DNA from: Saccharomycopsis fibuligera x Saccharomycopsis cf. fibuligera
Lineage: Eukaryota; Ascomycota; Saccharomycetes; Ascoideales; Saccharomycopsidaceae
Length of the DNA: 64,000 nt
Assembly: GCA_001936135.1 (NCBI GenBank)
Contig: CP012816.1
Span: forward strand, 1,801,501-1,865,500
Direction: 5' to 3'
Under the pieces are notes generated by a model, which was not told the origin of the DNA, searched no databases, and worked only from the letters and a program-made list of their open reading frames with translations. This document shows positions 20,748 through 31,172 of this stretch, piece after piece (the first letter of the stretch is position 1; each line of letters begins with the position of its first letter). The translations under genes and the position numbers were made by a program.

Positions 20748-21062
20748 TATCTGAGAGAATGATAATTACATGTTTTGGACCTGCCTCAACAATACACCAT
20801 GCAAAAAGCCAGAAATAAACCCGTAACTATCATAGCTGTCAAGCGGCTCTATTTCCATTGCTGGAGTCGCCATTCCTCTGTTTAGATTGTATGGCTTGAG
20901 ATTGCAGCTTTGCATCATTCCGCAACTACCCGAAGCAACTTTGGCCACCGTGTTTTTTGGACGTTTGACAAGCTTATGGATGGTGTTGGATAGCACTTCA
21001 TGAACTTTGTTCACCAAAACCAATGCTACCAGCAGAGACAAGTGTGAACGGTTCAACGTAAA
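20748..21062 (+). pseudogene. Decayed 3' fragment of a Yor1-like ABC transporter
   Basis: The plus strand aligns by eye with the 3' part of the intact ABC gene downstream. GAGAGAATGAT...TGTTTTGGACCTGCCTC matches the segment before NBD2. A frame then reads GSISIAGVAIPLFRLYGL and LCIIPQ, against GAISIDGVDISLLGLYDL and LCIIPQ in the intact gene. After about 20945 roughly 400 bp are missing, including the NBD2 signature and Walker B. The match resumes at TTTGACAAGCTTATGG and runs to a C-terminus like RDKCERFNV (intact: RDMCDRSNI). Several frameshifts and in-frame stops are present. This is a dead, truncated tandem copy. Confidence 0.8.
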
Positions 21063-23379
21063 AGGGGCAAAAATTTAAGTTTCAAAGCCCCTTCTTTGAT
21101 TTGTTCTACACCAACCAGCTAGTTTTCTGCTTTACTTATTTGATTGTTTTATTTCCTTTGATGTTTCCAGCAATCTGGGAATCACAGTTGGGAGTTTCTT
21201 TTGTTTACAAATTTGATGCAATTTATTAGATTTCCTGCCACCGCGATCGATTCACCTATTGCTGATTCCTATTTCGTCACATCAAAATTCCATTCAAAGC
21301 ACTCAATACACAGTTTTGCTTGTTACTGTGTATACGAAAACTGCGTTTATCCTGTTGCTTGATATCAAAACTGGGAAGTTTACAGAACCTTAAGCGCGTC
21401 GCTGTCGGCGCAAACCACTTGGCGCTTTGCATTTGATTGTCCAGATAGCTTCACTAGCAGATGAAAAGATTAAGGTCAACTACAGAGCAAAGGTTGGATG
21501 GAAAAGATGGGCTACGTTTACTCGTAAACAGCGACGAAGTTATTTTTGACATCCCAGCCTTCCTATTATACTCACATGCTGCCAAGCAATCTAATGGAAA
21601 AATCAATTGGGGACGTCCGACCGTTTAGGGAAACACCGCGTTACTGCAATAGGCTCACCATTGACTCCAGAGTTGCGCGCAAGGAAGCTATACTGTATTG
21701 ATGACCAGAGCTGGAGATGCTCTCGCAGCGAGAGATCCCAAACGGGTTGAGCACACGACCATGTAAGAGCGAGTTGAAGACCCCTGCTTGTATAAAAAGT
21801 TCATCTGTTGAGAAGTCAAAACTATTCTGGAAACAGCTGTGCCGTAATGTCCGCGTGTTGCACATGATAAACGCGAGAGACTGCATAACCATGCATGATA
21901 TAGATTTGTAGATATATCGACTGTCGTATAATTGCATCGTTACCCAGTATTGTTTTGTGGCACCCGCAACAGCATCATAGTCATAATCACCATCAAGGAA
22001 AATCAAACAAATATCAACAAGTCAATACACACATGATTGTGGTGCTAAATAGCGGAGCTTCCGGATAGGCGCTAGAAATGCCGGGAAATCAACGATGTTT
22101 GACGGTGTGCTAGAAAAAGTTTGTTTGACTCTACCCTTTGCGCCGCCGTTATTTTGGACAATACAGACACAACAACCTTAGGTGTTAAGGTCACTAGACA
22201 GCATTTAAATTAGCCACACTTGAGCATATTAGCGGCCGCAAGATGCCTGGCAACAGATCTCCCAATTTTAGTTTTTGACAGACATGTCTTGCAAACCGGC
22301 TTGGACTAGTTAAGACTGGTTTAGGCTAGTTTTTGATTGCCCAAACAACTAAAACTACAACACAGACCCTCTACCATAGTGTGGGTGCGCGTGTATGTCC
22401 GAGAGCTTTGGCCTGCCTCAGTACCGCCTTAGCCTCGCAGGATACACGATTTCCGCATTTTGTCACACGACGGCCGCCATCGCTAACGCTTGAACGTTGT
22501 GACATGTTTCGCCCATTGGCATCTCGAACATGGATATGCTTACCAATCGCCATATATACTTTGCAAGCTTCATGGTATCAGAAATTACCACCATTTATAA
22601 CTTGGCAAATTAATGCATCCCGCACTTTACCCTCAGCGAATTTCTGAGTACATTGCTCAAACAAGAAGATTCAAATTGTGGATCCCTGGTGTAGAGTAAC
22701 TCTGCCATGATTAACTTTCACCGCGTCCGCTAAACGCGGCTCTGCGAACGGCTCTAGAGACATCTATCGCTGTTTCTCTGCTTAACCATAACAGAAAATA
22801 AGGTTAAAGCCAGCAGATATAATGTTTAAATTGCAAAAAAAAACTCACTTCTCACTCGTTGTTATGGCAAAAAGTCTGCATCTGAGATAGGATTATAAAG
22901 TAGCATAGCATCATTTCGCCTTTCTGTTGCGTTGTAGCGATTCTATTTCCTCCATTTGCTTTTATTGCTATACAAACAAAAATACGCGTTTACTTTCCAG
23001 TAAGCGTTCAAAAAATTTGGTCGTTTGCTTGTATGCTGCATCTTGATTGCTCGCTGCAATGTTGACAATGATCTTTTTTCTAATCCTAGTAAGTCTTGCT
23101 CCTACTAGCCACATACAGTAACCACAAGCAATACTTTTGTACCGTCCGTTTGGCATATGATTTGTTTTTCATAGAGTGCGACAAAGAACTCCAACAACTA
23201 AATTAGCGAAAACCTCAGAAAAAGAACCATTTGTTTAGGAAACCGCTGCAACCGCTGCAACCAAGCCATGCCGCCTTATGCATGCCATATGTGCCGTCAT
23301 CATGTCCAACTTCGACCCTCTATTAATATATTAATAAACACAGTTACAATATAAATAAACAAACCATTCCTGTTTGCCT
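21063..23379. other. Gene-poor region between ABC relic and ABC gene
   Basis: No gene is supported. It contains small GC-rich hairpins (CTCTCG/CGAGAG at 21720-21734; CCGCGT/ACGCGG at 22721-22739) and, nearer the ABC gene, a 9-bp tandem repeat ACCGCTGCA at 23242-23259 that could be a regulator site. Short open frames (21641-22006, 22333-22647) have no family character. Confidence 0.35.
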
Positions 23380-23418
23380 ATGTTTGTCACACTCTGTCGC
23401 TGTTTTTCCGGTGTTTAG
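23380..23418 (+). promoter_or_regulatory. Upstream ORF before the ABC transporter
   Basis: ATG at 23380 opens a 12-codon frame ending in TAG at 23416-23418, out of frame with and 65 bases before the likely transporter ATG at 23483. If it lies in the leader it may dampen translation. Confidence 0.35.
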
Positions 23419-23482
23419 AAAGCTTCAAGGTCAAGATTTTTTTTTGCCTTTTTTGAGAATCCTTAATAAATCAAAATACTCA

Positions 23483-26400
23483 ATGAGAAAAAACACGACT
23501 GATTCCTCAATGACTGGCGGGTCTACCGACCACTTCACGGATTCTTTCAGCAATCATGACCCAGAAAAAGCTGCTCTTGCGGTGCCCCAGTTGCAAAGGC
23601 ATCTTCTTACTCCTGTTTTGCGCAAAAAGGTTCCACCAATACCTGATAAATCCGAAAAGAAACCATGTCCTGAATCGCTCAGACACCCGTTGTCATACAT
23701 CTTTTTCTGGTGGCTTATTCCTCTTATGCGTATTGGATACAAGAGAACTTTACAAAATGAGGATTTGTGGACATTGCACAATGGTGTGAAAGTTAATAAC
23801 TTGTACAACACTTTCATACATCATATTGAGAAACAAACTGCAAGAAATAGAGCTAAGGCGAAAAAGGCTAATCCAAGTATTTCCGAAGAAGAGTTAGATG
23901 AAGCAGCGTTTACCAAAGTCACTTTGCCATTAGCCTTATTTTTAACTTTTAAGTGGAAATACTCAATATCCATCTTTTTGAAACTATCATATGACGTTGG
24001 TTCCAGTTTAGTGCCATTGCTCACAAAATTATTGGTGAACTTCATATCCCTCAGGGCTACTCATGCAAATACACCTTTGGGGAAAGGCATCGGTTACTGT
24101 ATTGGCCAAGCATTCCTCACATTGGTGGTTGGTGTTGCTAATACCCATTATGTGAACTTATCCACAGTCTGTGGCTTAGAAGCGAGAGCAATCCTCACCA
24201 AAGCATTATTGGAAAAATCATTCAGAATTGATGGTAAAGGTAGACAACGTTTCTCAAACGGTAAAATCACGTCTCTTATGGGTGCTGATTTGTCAAGAAT
24301 AGATATGGCAATCTCGTTGCAGCCGGTTTTGATGACCATAGTTTTCCCGATAGTTATCACCATTACGTTATTGGTGGTGAACATTGGCGTTGCAGCCCTT
24401 GTGGGCATTGGGGTTTTCATTTCCATGATTTCGTTGATTAGTTATATGTCAACCATCAGTATCAAAATCAGAGAAAAAGCATCTGTTCACACTGACCAAA
24501 GAGTCAGCTTGATTAGTGAAGTGGTCAACTCAATGAAGATGATTAAGTATTATGCTTGGGAAAGACCATACCATCAAAAGATTAAAGAACATCGTGAAAT
24601 AGAAATGAAACATACTTTCCGCTTACATTTTATCAGATCTTTTTTCTTGGCAATGGCTGTTGTATTGCCTATTCTTTGTCCACTTTTCTCTTTCTTAGTT
24701 ATGAGTGCTGTCAGCCCAAACAGAACCGCTGGTGATATTTTCTCCTCCTTATCACTTTTCTCACTATTGACCGAGCATATTGTTTTGGTTCCAATGGCTT
24801 TAGGCTACGGTTTTGACGCTTATGTTGGTTTGAACAGAATTGCTGATTTTTTGAAAGCCAGCGAACAAAAGGATACCCCACCAGATGTTGAAAAACAAGA
24901 AAAGCTCAATCTTGGATTTATCCTTGACGACTCCAAAGCTATTCAAGTCAAAGGTGCAGAGTTCAAGTGGGACGCAATTGAAGCCAAGGAACAAGATGAT
25001 AATAACAATGCACAGGAAGAACTATCAGAACCTTTTTCAAACACTGCTGCTTTGGCCCATTCCCTTTCAAGAGTAAGTGGCGATATAGTAGATCCGTCCT
25101 CTTTTACTGGCCTACATGACCTCAACTTCGAAGTTGAAAAAGGAGAATTTGTAATTGTCACCGGTTCTATTGGATCCGGTAAAAGTTCTCTCTTGAATGC
25201 AATTGCTGGCTTTATGCCAAAAAAGGCTGGTGTTTTGCAAGTTAACGATTCTTTGCTTCTATGCGGTTATCCATGGGTCCAAAATGCTACTGTGAAGGAA
25301 AATGTGGTGTTCGGCCAACAATATGATGCTATATGGTATCATCAAGTTATCCATGCTTGCGCTTTAGATGCTGATTTATCAATATTGCCAGCTGGTGATT
25401 TAACCGAGGTTGGCGAAAAAGGGATTACTTTGTCAGGTGGACAAAAAGCTCGTATCAATCTTGCTAGAGCTGTGTATAACAACAGAGAAATCGTTTTGTT
25501 TGATGATGTGTTGAGTGCTGTTGATGCTAGAGTTGGCAAACATATTGTTGATAATTGCTTCTTGGGTTTACTCAAGGACAAAACAAGAGTTTTGGCCACT
25601 CACCAATTGAGCTTGATTAACCAAGCTGACCGTATTATTTTCCTAAACAATAAAGGTGAAGCAGTCGTTGGTACTCTTGAGCAACTACAAGAGCTGAATG
25701 AAGACTTTGCTAGATTGATGGAGTTCAGTCATCAATTAGAAGAAGAGATGGAAAAAGACGACTCTCATGAGATTGAAGAAATTGATGCCAAAGATGATGA
25801 AGATGAAGATGACGTAACAGTGGGCAAAGAGCTGGTTCTAGAAAAAGTTTCAACAATTCAACATAAAAAGACCGATGGCAAATATAGAAAAGAAACCGAA
25901 GCATGGACCAGTGAAGAGGAGCTGGAAAGCGAGTACCAAAATAGATCAAACAGTGGTAACTTGACCGGAAAAGAGGAAAAAGCTGAAAACAAACTTTCGT
26001 GGCTAGTTTATAAAAACTATCTTACCGCAGCCTTTGGCAAAGCCACTGCTCCTATGGTAGTGATTCTTTTCGTGGGAATTACTCTTGCCACTTTCTTGCA
26101 ATTGTTCACCAACACTTGGTTATCTTTTTGGGTTGACAAAAAATTCGAAGGCAAATCTACCGGATTTTATGTTGGTATTTATGTGATGCTTGGGGCAGTA
26201 ATGCTTCTATTTACCGTTGGTGAGTTCGGAATAATAGCATTTATCTCCACCACCTCATCCAAGAACCTCAACCTCAAAGCTGTGAAGAATTTACTTTATA
26301 CTCCAATATCTTTTATGGATACCACTCCAACAGGAAGAATCTTGAATCGTTTCACTAAAGACACTGATGCTTTAGACAATGAAATGAACGAGCAGTTGAG

Positions 26401-27802
26401 TCTTCTTACTTACTGCGCTGCAACTATTATTGGTGTTTTGGTTTTGTGTTGCACTTATATGCCTTATATTCTTATTGCTGCTCCAGTTCTAGGAATGATC
26501 TTCGTATCTTTGGCATCATTTTACCAGGCTAGTGCAAGAGAGCTCAAAAGATTGGATGCTGTTAACAGATCATTTGTGTTTAACACCTTCAGCGAATGTT
26601 TGAATGGTGTTAATACTATTAAAGCATATAACGCCCAATCTGATTTTATCAAGAAAAATGATAAGAATATTGACACGATGAATGAAGCTGGTTACCTTAA
26701 TGTTGCAGCATTAAGATTTTTGGGAACCAACTATCAAATAATTGGTTTTGTAGTTATTTTGCTTGTCTCTTTGCTTTGTGTAACTGGCCAATTTCATATT
26801 AGTGCCGCGTCAAGTGGATTGGTCCTTTCTTACGTCTTGCAGCTTGTTGGTCTTCTTTCTCTTGTTATTAGAAGTGTCACTAAGGTGGAAAATGAAATGA
26901 ATAGTGCCGAGAGAATGATTTCTTATGTTTTGGACTTACCTCAAGAAGCTCCATACGAAAAGCCAGAGGCCAAGCCATCACCAGAATGGCCCCAACACGG
27001 TGCTATTGAGTTCAAAAATGTTAATATGAGATACAGACAAAACTTGCCGCTTGTCTTGAAGGACTTATCTTTTGAAGTTAAGCCTGGTGAAAAGATCGGA
27101 ATTTGTGGTAGAACCGGTGCTGGTAAATCATCTCTTATGACGGCTTTGTACAGACTTTCCGAACTTGACCATGGTGCTATTTCCATTGATGGTGTTGATA
27201 TTTCTCTGCTTGGCTTGTATGATTTAAGATCAAAGCTTTGCATCATTCCACAAGACCCAGTGTTGTTCAAGGGCACAATCAGAAGCAACTTGGACCCATT
27301 CAAGAAACACGCTGATGAGAAGTTGTGGGATGCCTTGAGAAGATCTGGATTGATTGATATCGATATCTTGCCTACAGTCAAACAGCAGAAGCGTGATACA
27401 TCAGATGCCGAGAACTTTGAATCGTTGCACAAATTCCATTTGGATCAGCAAGTTGAAGAAAATGGTGATAACTTCTCATTGGGTGAAAAGCAGCTTTTGG
27501 CGTTGGCTAGAGCCTTGGTGATTGACGCTAAGATCTTGATTTTGGATGAAGCAACTTCTTCTGTGGACTATGAGACTGATGCAAATATTAACAATACCAT
27601 CAGAAACGAATTTAATCACTGCACTATTTTGTGTATTGCCCACAGATTGCACACTATTTTGAAGTTTGACAAGATTATGGTGTTGGACAAGGGTACCCTT
27701 AGTGAATTCAACACCCCAATAAACTTGTTTAAGCAGACTGACACTATCTTTAGAGATATGTGTGATCGGTCTAACATCACGGAACAAGACTTTGAAGCTT
27801 AA
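23483..27802 (+). CDS. Yor1-like ABCC multidrug ABC transporter
   Basis: A full-length plasma-membrane exporter of the ABCC class (Yor1/oligomycin-resistance type), 1439 residues from ATG 23483. The frame is open further upstream but has no ATG. The order is N-terminal cytosolic part with LLTPVLRKKVPPIP, TMD1, NBD1, linker, TMD2, NBD2. NBD1 has Walker A GSIGSGKSS (about residue 560), LSGGQ (about 650) and IVLFDDVLSAVDARVG, with Asp in the Glu position, the degenerate ABCC type. NBD2 has Walker A GRTGAGKSS (about 1208), the altered signature FSLGEKQ (about 1332) and ILILDEATSSVD. The acidic linker near 750-850 is a likely regulatory region. Known Yor1 proteins export organic anions and drugs; the substrate here is not shown. 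A dead partial copy lies upstream, so the family was once tandem. Confidence 0.93.
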   Translation: MRKNTTDSSMTGGSTDHFTDSFSNHDPEKAALAVPQLQRHLLTPVLRKKVPPIPDKSEKKPCPESLRHPLSYIFFWWLIPLMRIGYKRTLQNEDLWTLHNGVKVNNLYNTFIHHIEKQTARNRAKAKKANPSISEEELDEAAFTKVTLPLALFLTFKWKYSISIFLKLSYDVGSSLVPLLTKLLVNFISLRATHANTPLGKGIGYCIGQAFLTLVVGVANTHYVNLSTVCGLEARAILTKALLEKSFRIDGKGRQRFSNGKITSLMGADLSRIDMAISLQPVLMTIVFPIVITITLLVVNIGVAALVGIGVFISMISLISYMSTISIKIREKASVHTDQRVSLISEVVNSMKMIKYYAWERPYHQKIKEHREIEMKHTFRLHFIRSFFLAMAVVLPILCPLFSFLVMSAVSPNRTAGDIFSSLSLFSLLTEHIVLVPMALGYGFDAYVGLNRIADFLKASEQKDTPPDVEKQEKLNLGFILDDSKAIQVKGAEFKWDAIEAKEQDDNNNAQEELSEPFSNTAALAHSLSRVSGDIVDPSSFTGLHDLNFEVEKGEFVIVTGSIGSGKSSLLNAIAGFMPKKAGVLQVNDSLLLCGYPWVQNATVKENVVFGQQYDAIWYHQVIHACALDADLSILPAGDLTEVGEKGITLSGGQKARINLARAVYNNREIVLFDDVLSAVDARVGKHIVDNCFLGLLKDKTRVLATHQLSLINQADRIIFLNNKGEAVVGTLEQLQELNEDFARLMEFSHQLEEEMEKDDSHEIEEIDAKDDEDEDDVTVGKELVLEKVSTIQHKKTDGKYRKETEAWTSEEELESEYQNRSNSGNLTGKEEKAENKLSWLVYKNYLTAAFGKATAPMVVILFVGITLATFLQLFTNTWLSFWVDKKFEGKSTGFYVGIYVMLGAVMLLFTVGEFGIIAFISTTSSKNLNLKAVKNLLYTPISFMDTTPTGRILNRFTKDTDALDNEMNEQLSLLTYCAATIIGVLVLCCTYMPYILIAAPVLGMIFVSLASFYQASARELKRLDAVNRSFVFNTFSECLNGVNTIKAYNAQSDFIKKNDKNIDTMNEAGYLNVAALRFLGTNYQIIGFVVILLVSLLCVTGQFHISAASSGLVLSYVLQLVGLLSLVIRSVTKVENEMNSAERMISYVLDLPQEAPYEKPEAKPSPEWPQHGAIEFKNVNMRYRQNLPLVLKDLSFEVKPGEKIGICGRTGAGKSSLMTALYRLSELDHGAISIDGVDISLLGLYDLRSKLCIIPQDPVLFKGTIRSNLDPFKKHADEKLWDALRRSGLIDIDILPTVKQQKRDTSDAENFESLHKFHLDQQVEENGDNFSLGEKQLLALARALVIDAKILILDEATSSVDYETDANINNTIRNEFNHCTILCIAHRLHTILKFDKIMVLDKGTLSEFNTPINLFKQTDTIFRDMCDRSNITEQDFEA

Positions 27803-28429
27803 TCACAATAGCAGAAATGGCTATTTTGACTTGCTTTTGATAGAATTTTTATTCATTTATTTATTTTTGAGTTTTGAGCTGATAGAATTGTTTACAAATT
27901 AAAATTTATTTCTCTTTTTGTATATATTTTTGACTATCTTTTTCGTTCTGCTTTATGGCCCAGTTTTAATTCATAATCAATACCTCCTTCTTTAATACTA
28001 ATTCAATAATAATTTCGTTTAACTAATTCATAATTCAGTCTGATAACTGTTATGCACAGTAAGCGAGCAGAGTAACTCAGTCGTCATCATATCTTGATAT
28101 TATATATTGTGAGTTACTCCTTGTAAACAAACACTGCTTGTTTCAGAAGCAATTTTTCCTTCGCATATTTTAGCGCTCCGCCTTCGGCGCTTAACCGATG
28201 GGTCCATTATATCCATAGTATTCGCAAAGAGAGCTGTCACTCTACCTCAAAACGGTAAAAGTATTACAGAAGTTGTGGACCAAAACCCAAATATGGGTAG
28301 GTTATAAGCATACTACAACGAGTCATAAATTATAAAGTAAAAGGCAATTTAAGGCAATATATAAGGTTCACAAATCTATGAATTAAATACATAATTTAAA
28401 AAGAATGGAATAAAACAAATAAAAACAAC
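27803..28429. other. Convergent intergenic region
   Basis: It lies between the stops of the ABC gene and the MFS gene. It is AT-rich, with one GC hairpin at 28172-28191 (AGCGC...GCGCT). No gene seen. Confidence 0.4.
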
Positions 28430-30193
28430 TCAATATTGAGACTCATCGGCAACATCGGCAACATTGGCAACTTCTTCTTCTAAAAACTGGTCCTTTATAT
28501 TTTCAGAAGACACAAACCAAGTCAAGACTCCAGCAATAGTCATCAACAGAGCAACAACAACAAAGCAAGTATTTGCCCGTACTGACGCCGTTTTGGAAAA
28601 TACCATGATAACCGTACTGCTGATGAACATAACAGACAAGTTTTCAACCAAACTTATAGCGCCAAACAACTCACCAATTTTGGAGTCGCTCGAGCCAGGC
28701 TTGCCAACCACATTTTCATGACAAAGTTTCACAATACTAGAATGAATAGTGGATGGGTTTATTGTTGAGAATGAACCAATTGATACAGCAGCGTAAATCC
28801 ACGCTGGACTCTTGGCCGTCACTAAAAGCACTGCTTCTATTAAGCTGCAGGCGGTAGCAAATCTCATATTCAAGAGATCAATTGTGGTCAATGATTCTTT
28901 GTGTTCATCTTCTGGAGTCAAGTATCCTCTAGACTTCATAAATTTCATGTATGTTGGAATAATAATGAATGATTGAAGGGTTCTTACAACACCAAGGTAT
29001 GAAACCAAGAAGCTGATTTGAACAGTATCCCATCTGAATTTTAAAGTGCAATACAAAATAACCGTTGCAGCTGTTGCAATCATCGAGCTGTTAGTTATTA
29101 AATCAATGGCAAGTAAGCAAATCACGCTAAGCCTCTTTTTGAGAGGTTTTGGATTCAATGGGGTTTTGCGGATCCAGAATAGCTTCAAAGATGAAAAAAC
29201 TTTGAAAATGGATCCAAAAAGAGTTATCTCATTGCTGTTATTTTCTTGGTGTAAATGCTGGTGTTGGTGTTGTGATCTTTTATTATGAGTAAAGTGTGTT
29301 TCTGGTACACAAAAGACCAAAAATAGACCAGCTATTAGGATTCCAGCAAGAGAAATAAATACTGCAGCAAAATCATTTCCACCAGAAAGTTTATTAATTG
29401 AACTATTAATTAACGGACCGGCAGCAAAACCAAAAAACATAGTACCCAACATCATACTTAAAGCAGAAATTCTTTCACCAGGTTCAACGAGATCAATGAC
29501 ATAACTTCTAAAAATTCCTAACATGGACTTAATTCCTCCGGCCAAAGACTCTAATAGATTGAAACTAATGAATAACAACACACTGAATTTGAGTAATGGT
29601 GACAACAATAATGCAATCAAACATCGAGAAACAAAGAATACCAGAAAACATAAAACCAACATAACTTTTCTCCCGTATTTATCAGAAAGCTGTCCAACTT
29701 TACCTGCTACAGCAATGTTAACTAAGGCACTGGCAAACATAATCATAGACTGCATTGAACTATTAATTGATTGTGCCTTATTAGAGTCACAATTCGAATT
29801 TCTGAATGTAGTATGGTTCATGGTTTCGAATAGCGGCATCAATGGATCGATATCCAATGGCTTATAAGAACATAGGTCTTGGCAAATCTTGCTAATCGTT
29901 AATATGAGAATTGATGAAGTGGATGAAGAAAAACTGACGAAATATAAAAGTGAAACCACATATATCTTAAATAAATTTGCTTTCTTATGTTCAACTATGC
30001 GTGATTCTGAAAGACGAATGTAATAGTCTTCTTCCTCTTCCTCTTCTGCTTCCTCCTCTTGGAGTAATGAATTAGCGGTGGGAATTGCATAGTCATTGTT
30101 ATCGTTACTGTTACCGTCATCATTAGAGTCTGCTAGAAGGGGCAGGGTCTCTGTGACAGTGATAGATGCTGGCTGTTTGGTCTCAAACTTCAT
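28430..30193 (-). CDS. MFS transporter, TetA/PCFT-like
   Basis: A 587-residue major facilitator. A cytosolic N-terminus (1-75) carries a run of Glu (about residues 47-56). About 12 hydrophobic segments follow, with a long extracellular loop 1 containing N-glycosylation sequons (NHT, NSS). The loop 2-3 motif is GQLSDKYGRKVMLVL. A central His-rich loop (QHQHQHLHQE, about 307-318) lies between TM6 and TM7. The arrangement resembles the fungal relatives of tetracycline/H+ antiporters and proton-coupled folate transporters. The His-rich loop could bind metal, but that is only a guess. Substrate unknown. Confidence 0.85.
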   Translation of the reverse strand: MKFETKQPASITVTETLPLLADSNDDGNSNDNNDYAIPTANSLLQEEEAEEEEEEDYYIRLSESRIVEHKKANLFKIYVVSLLYFVSFSSSTSSILILTISKICQDLCSYKPLDIDPLMPLFETMNHTTFRNSNCDSNKAQSINSSMQSMIMFASALVNIAVAGKVGQLSDKYGRKVMLVLCFLVFFVSRCLIALLLSPLLKFSVLLFISFNLLESLAGGIKSMLGIFRSYVIDLVEPGERISALSMMLGTMFFGFAAGPLINSSINKLSGGNDFAAVFISLAGILIAGLFLVFCVPETHFTHNKRSQHQHQHLHQENNSNEITLFGSIFKVFSSLKLFWIRKTPLNPKPLKKRLSVICLLAIDLITNSSMIATAATVILYCTLKFRWDTVQISFLVSYLGVVRTLQSFIIIPTYMKFMKSRGYLTPEDEHKESLTTIDLLNMRFATACSLIEAVLLVTAKSPAWIYAAVSIGSFSTINPSTIHSSIVKLCHENVVGKPGSSDSKIGELFGAISLVENLSVMFISSTVIMVFSKTASVRANTCFVVVALLMTIAGVLTWFVSSENIKDQFLEEEVANVADVADESQY

Positions 30194-31172
30194 GTTGAGT
30201 ATTGAGCGCGGAGCGTACTTGATTCAATTTGATATTCAATGTTGATAGTTGAGGCTGGGTGGTAATGCCTTCCCAAAATTTGATTGTGATTAAAGGGAGC
30301 TTAATGCAGGTTTATATCGACATGAGGATGATAAAGGTAAATAGGGAGAGAGAGGGAGAAGGAAAAGAAAAAGGAAAAGGAAAAGGGAAAGAGAAAGGAA
30401 GAATAAAGCAAGCAATATGACAGTATGGTTAAGGGACAGCAGAACGAGTATATAATAGTAAATCTAGGTTTAACAAGGTCTCAAGATGGCAACGAGCACT
30501 TGCCCAAAAGCTGATGGGAGCGGCATAGACTAGTTTGACAGCGAGATAAGAAAGAGCACTATCCGTGCCTTGGCTCGGGATTGCTCTCTCCCCGACATTT
30601 TTATTTTTTTATTGCTGTGGCAAGCCGTAGCTTCTAGATTTGTGGCTGGATTCTCGCTTTTTTTCTTGCTACACAACGCCTGCAACACGACTCCTGCTAC
30701 ACAAGTCCTACTACACAACTGTGCGATAATAAATGTTGATATTTACCTAATGACGGTCTGAAGTCCTGAGCTTATTAGTTGCTACCTTTAAGCTTCAAGT
30801 TATCGCTGTGCTATTTTTTACACACATATGCGGGGACCAAAACAGAATCGTTATCTCCGTTAGGCAGTCGAAAAACTTGCATCTTCAATTGCAGTTGCTC
30901 TTACTTGATTTATACCAGAAAACTTTAGCTATAGATTTAAACTTTATTAAAATTTAACACGCCTATATTGCAGATTTTTCAAGGAATAATTCAACAATAT
31001 AGATATTGCTAAAATAGATAAAAGCCAATCTGAATAGTAAAATGGCTAAAAAAAAAAAGTTTGAAAAATAGAATATAAAAATATCATAAAAAATCATTGA
31101 GTTTTAAAATACACCAGCAAGCTTCGTAAAAACGTAAATAGGAAATGTATGGTCAATTGATATCAACCCAGC
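30194..31172. other. Promoter region of the MFS gene
   Basis: A polypurine tract at about 30340-30405 (repeated GGAAAA and GAGAG units) lies roughly 150 bp upstream of the MFS start. Farther upstream there is no supported gene; the two overlapping short frames at 30530-30761 lie on opposite strands and look like chance. Confidence 0.4.

Noticed and set aside
18988-23482. Possible centromere
   Set aside because: No long inverted repeats flanking a core were seen, and the region has gene debris; gap size alone is not evidence.
26941-27432. Minus-strand frame similar to one at 20766-21056
   Set aside because: Both are antisense shadows; their similarity comes from the plus-strand ABC gene and its relic.
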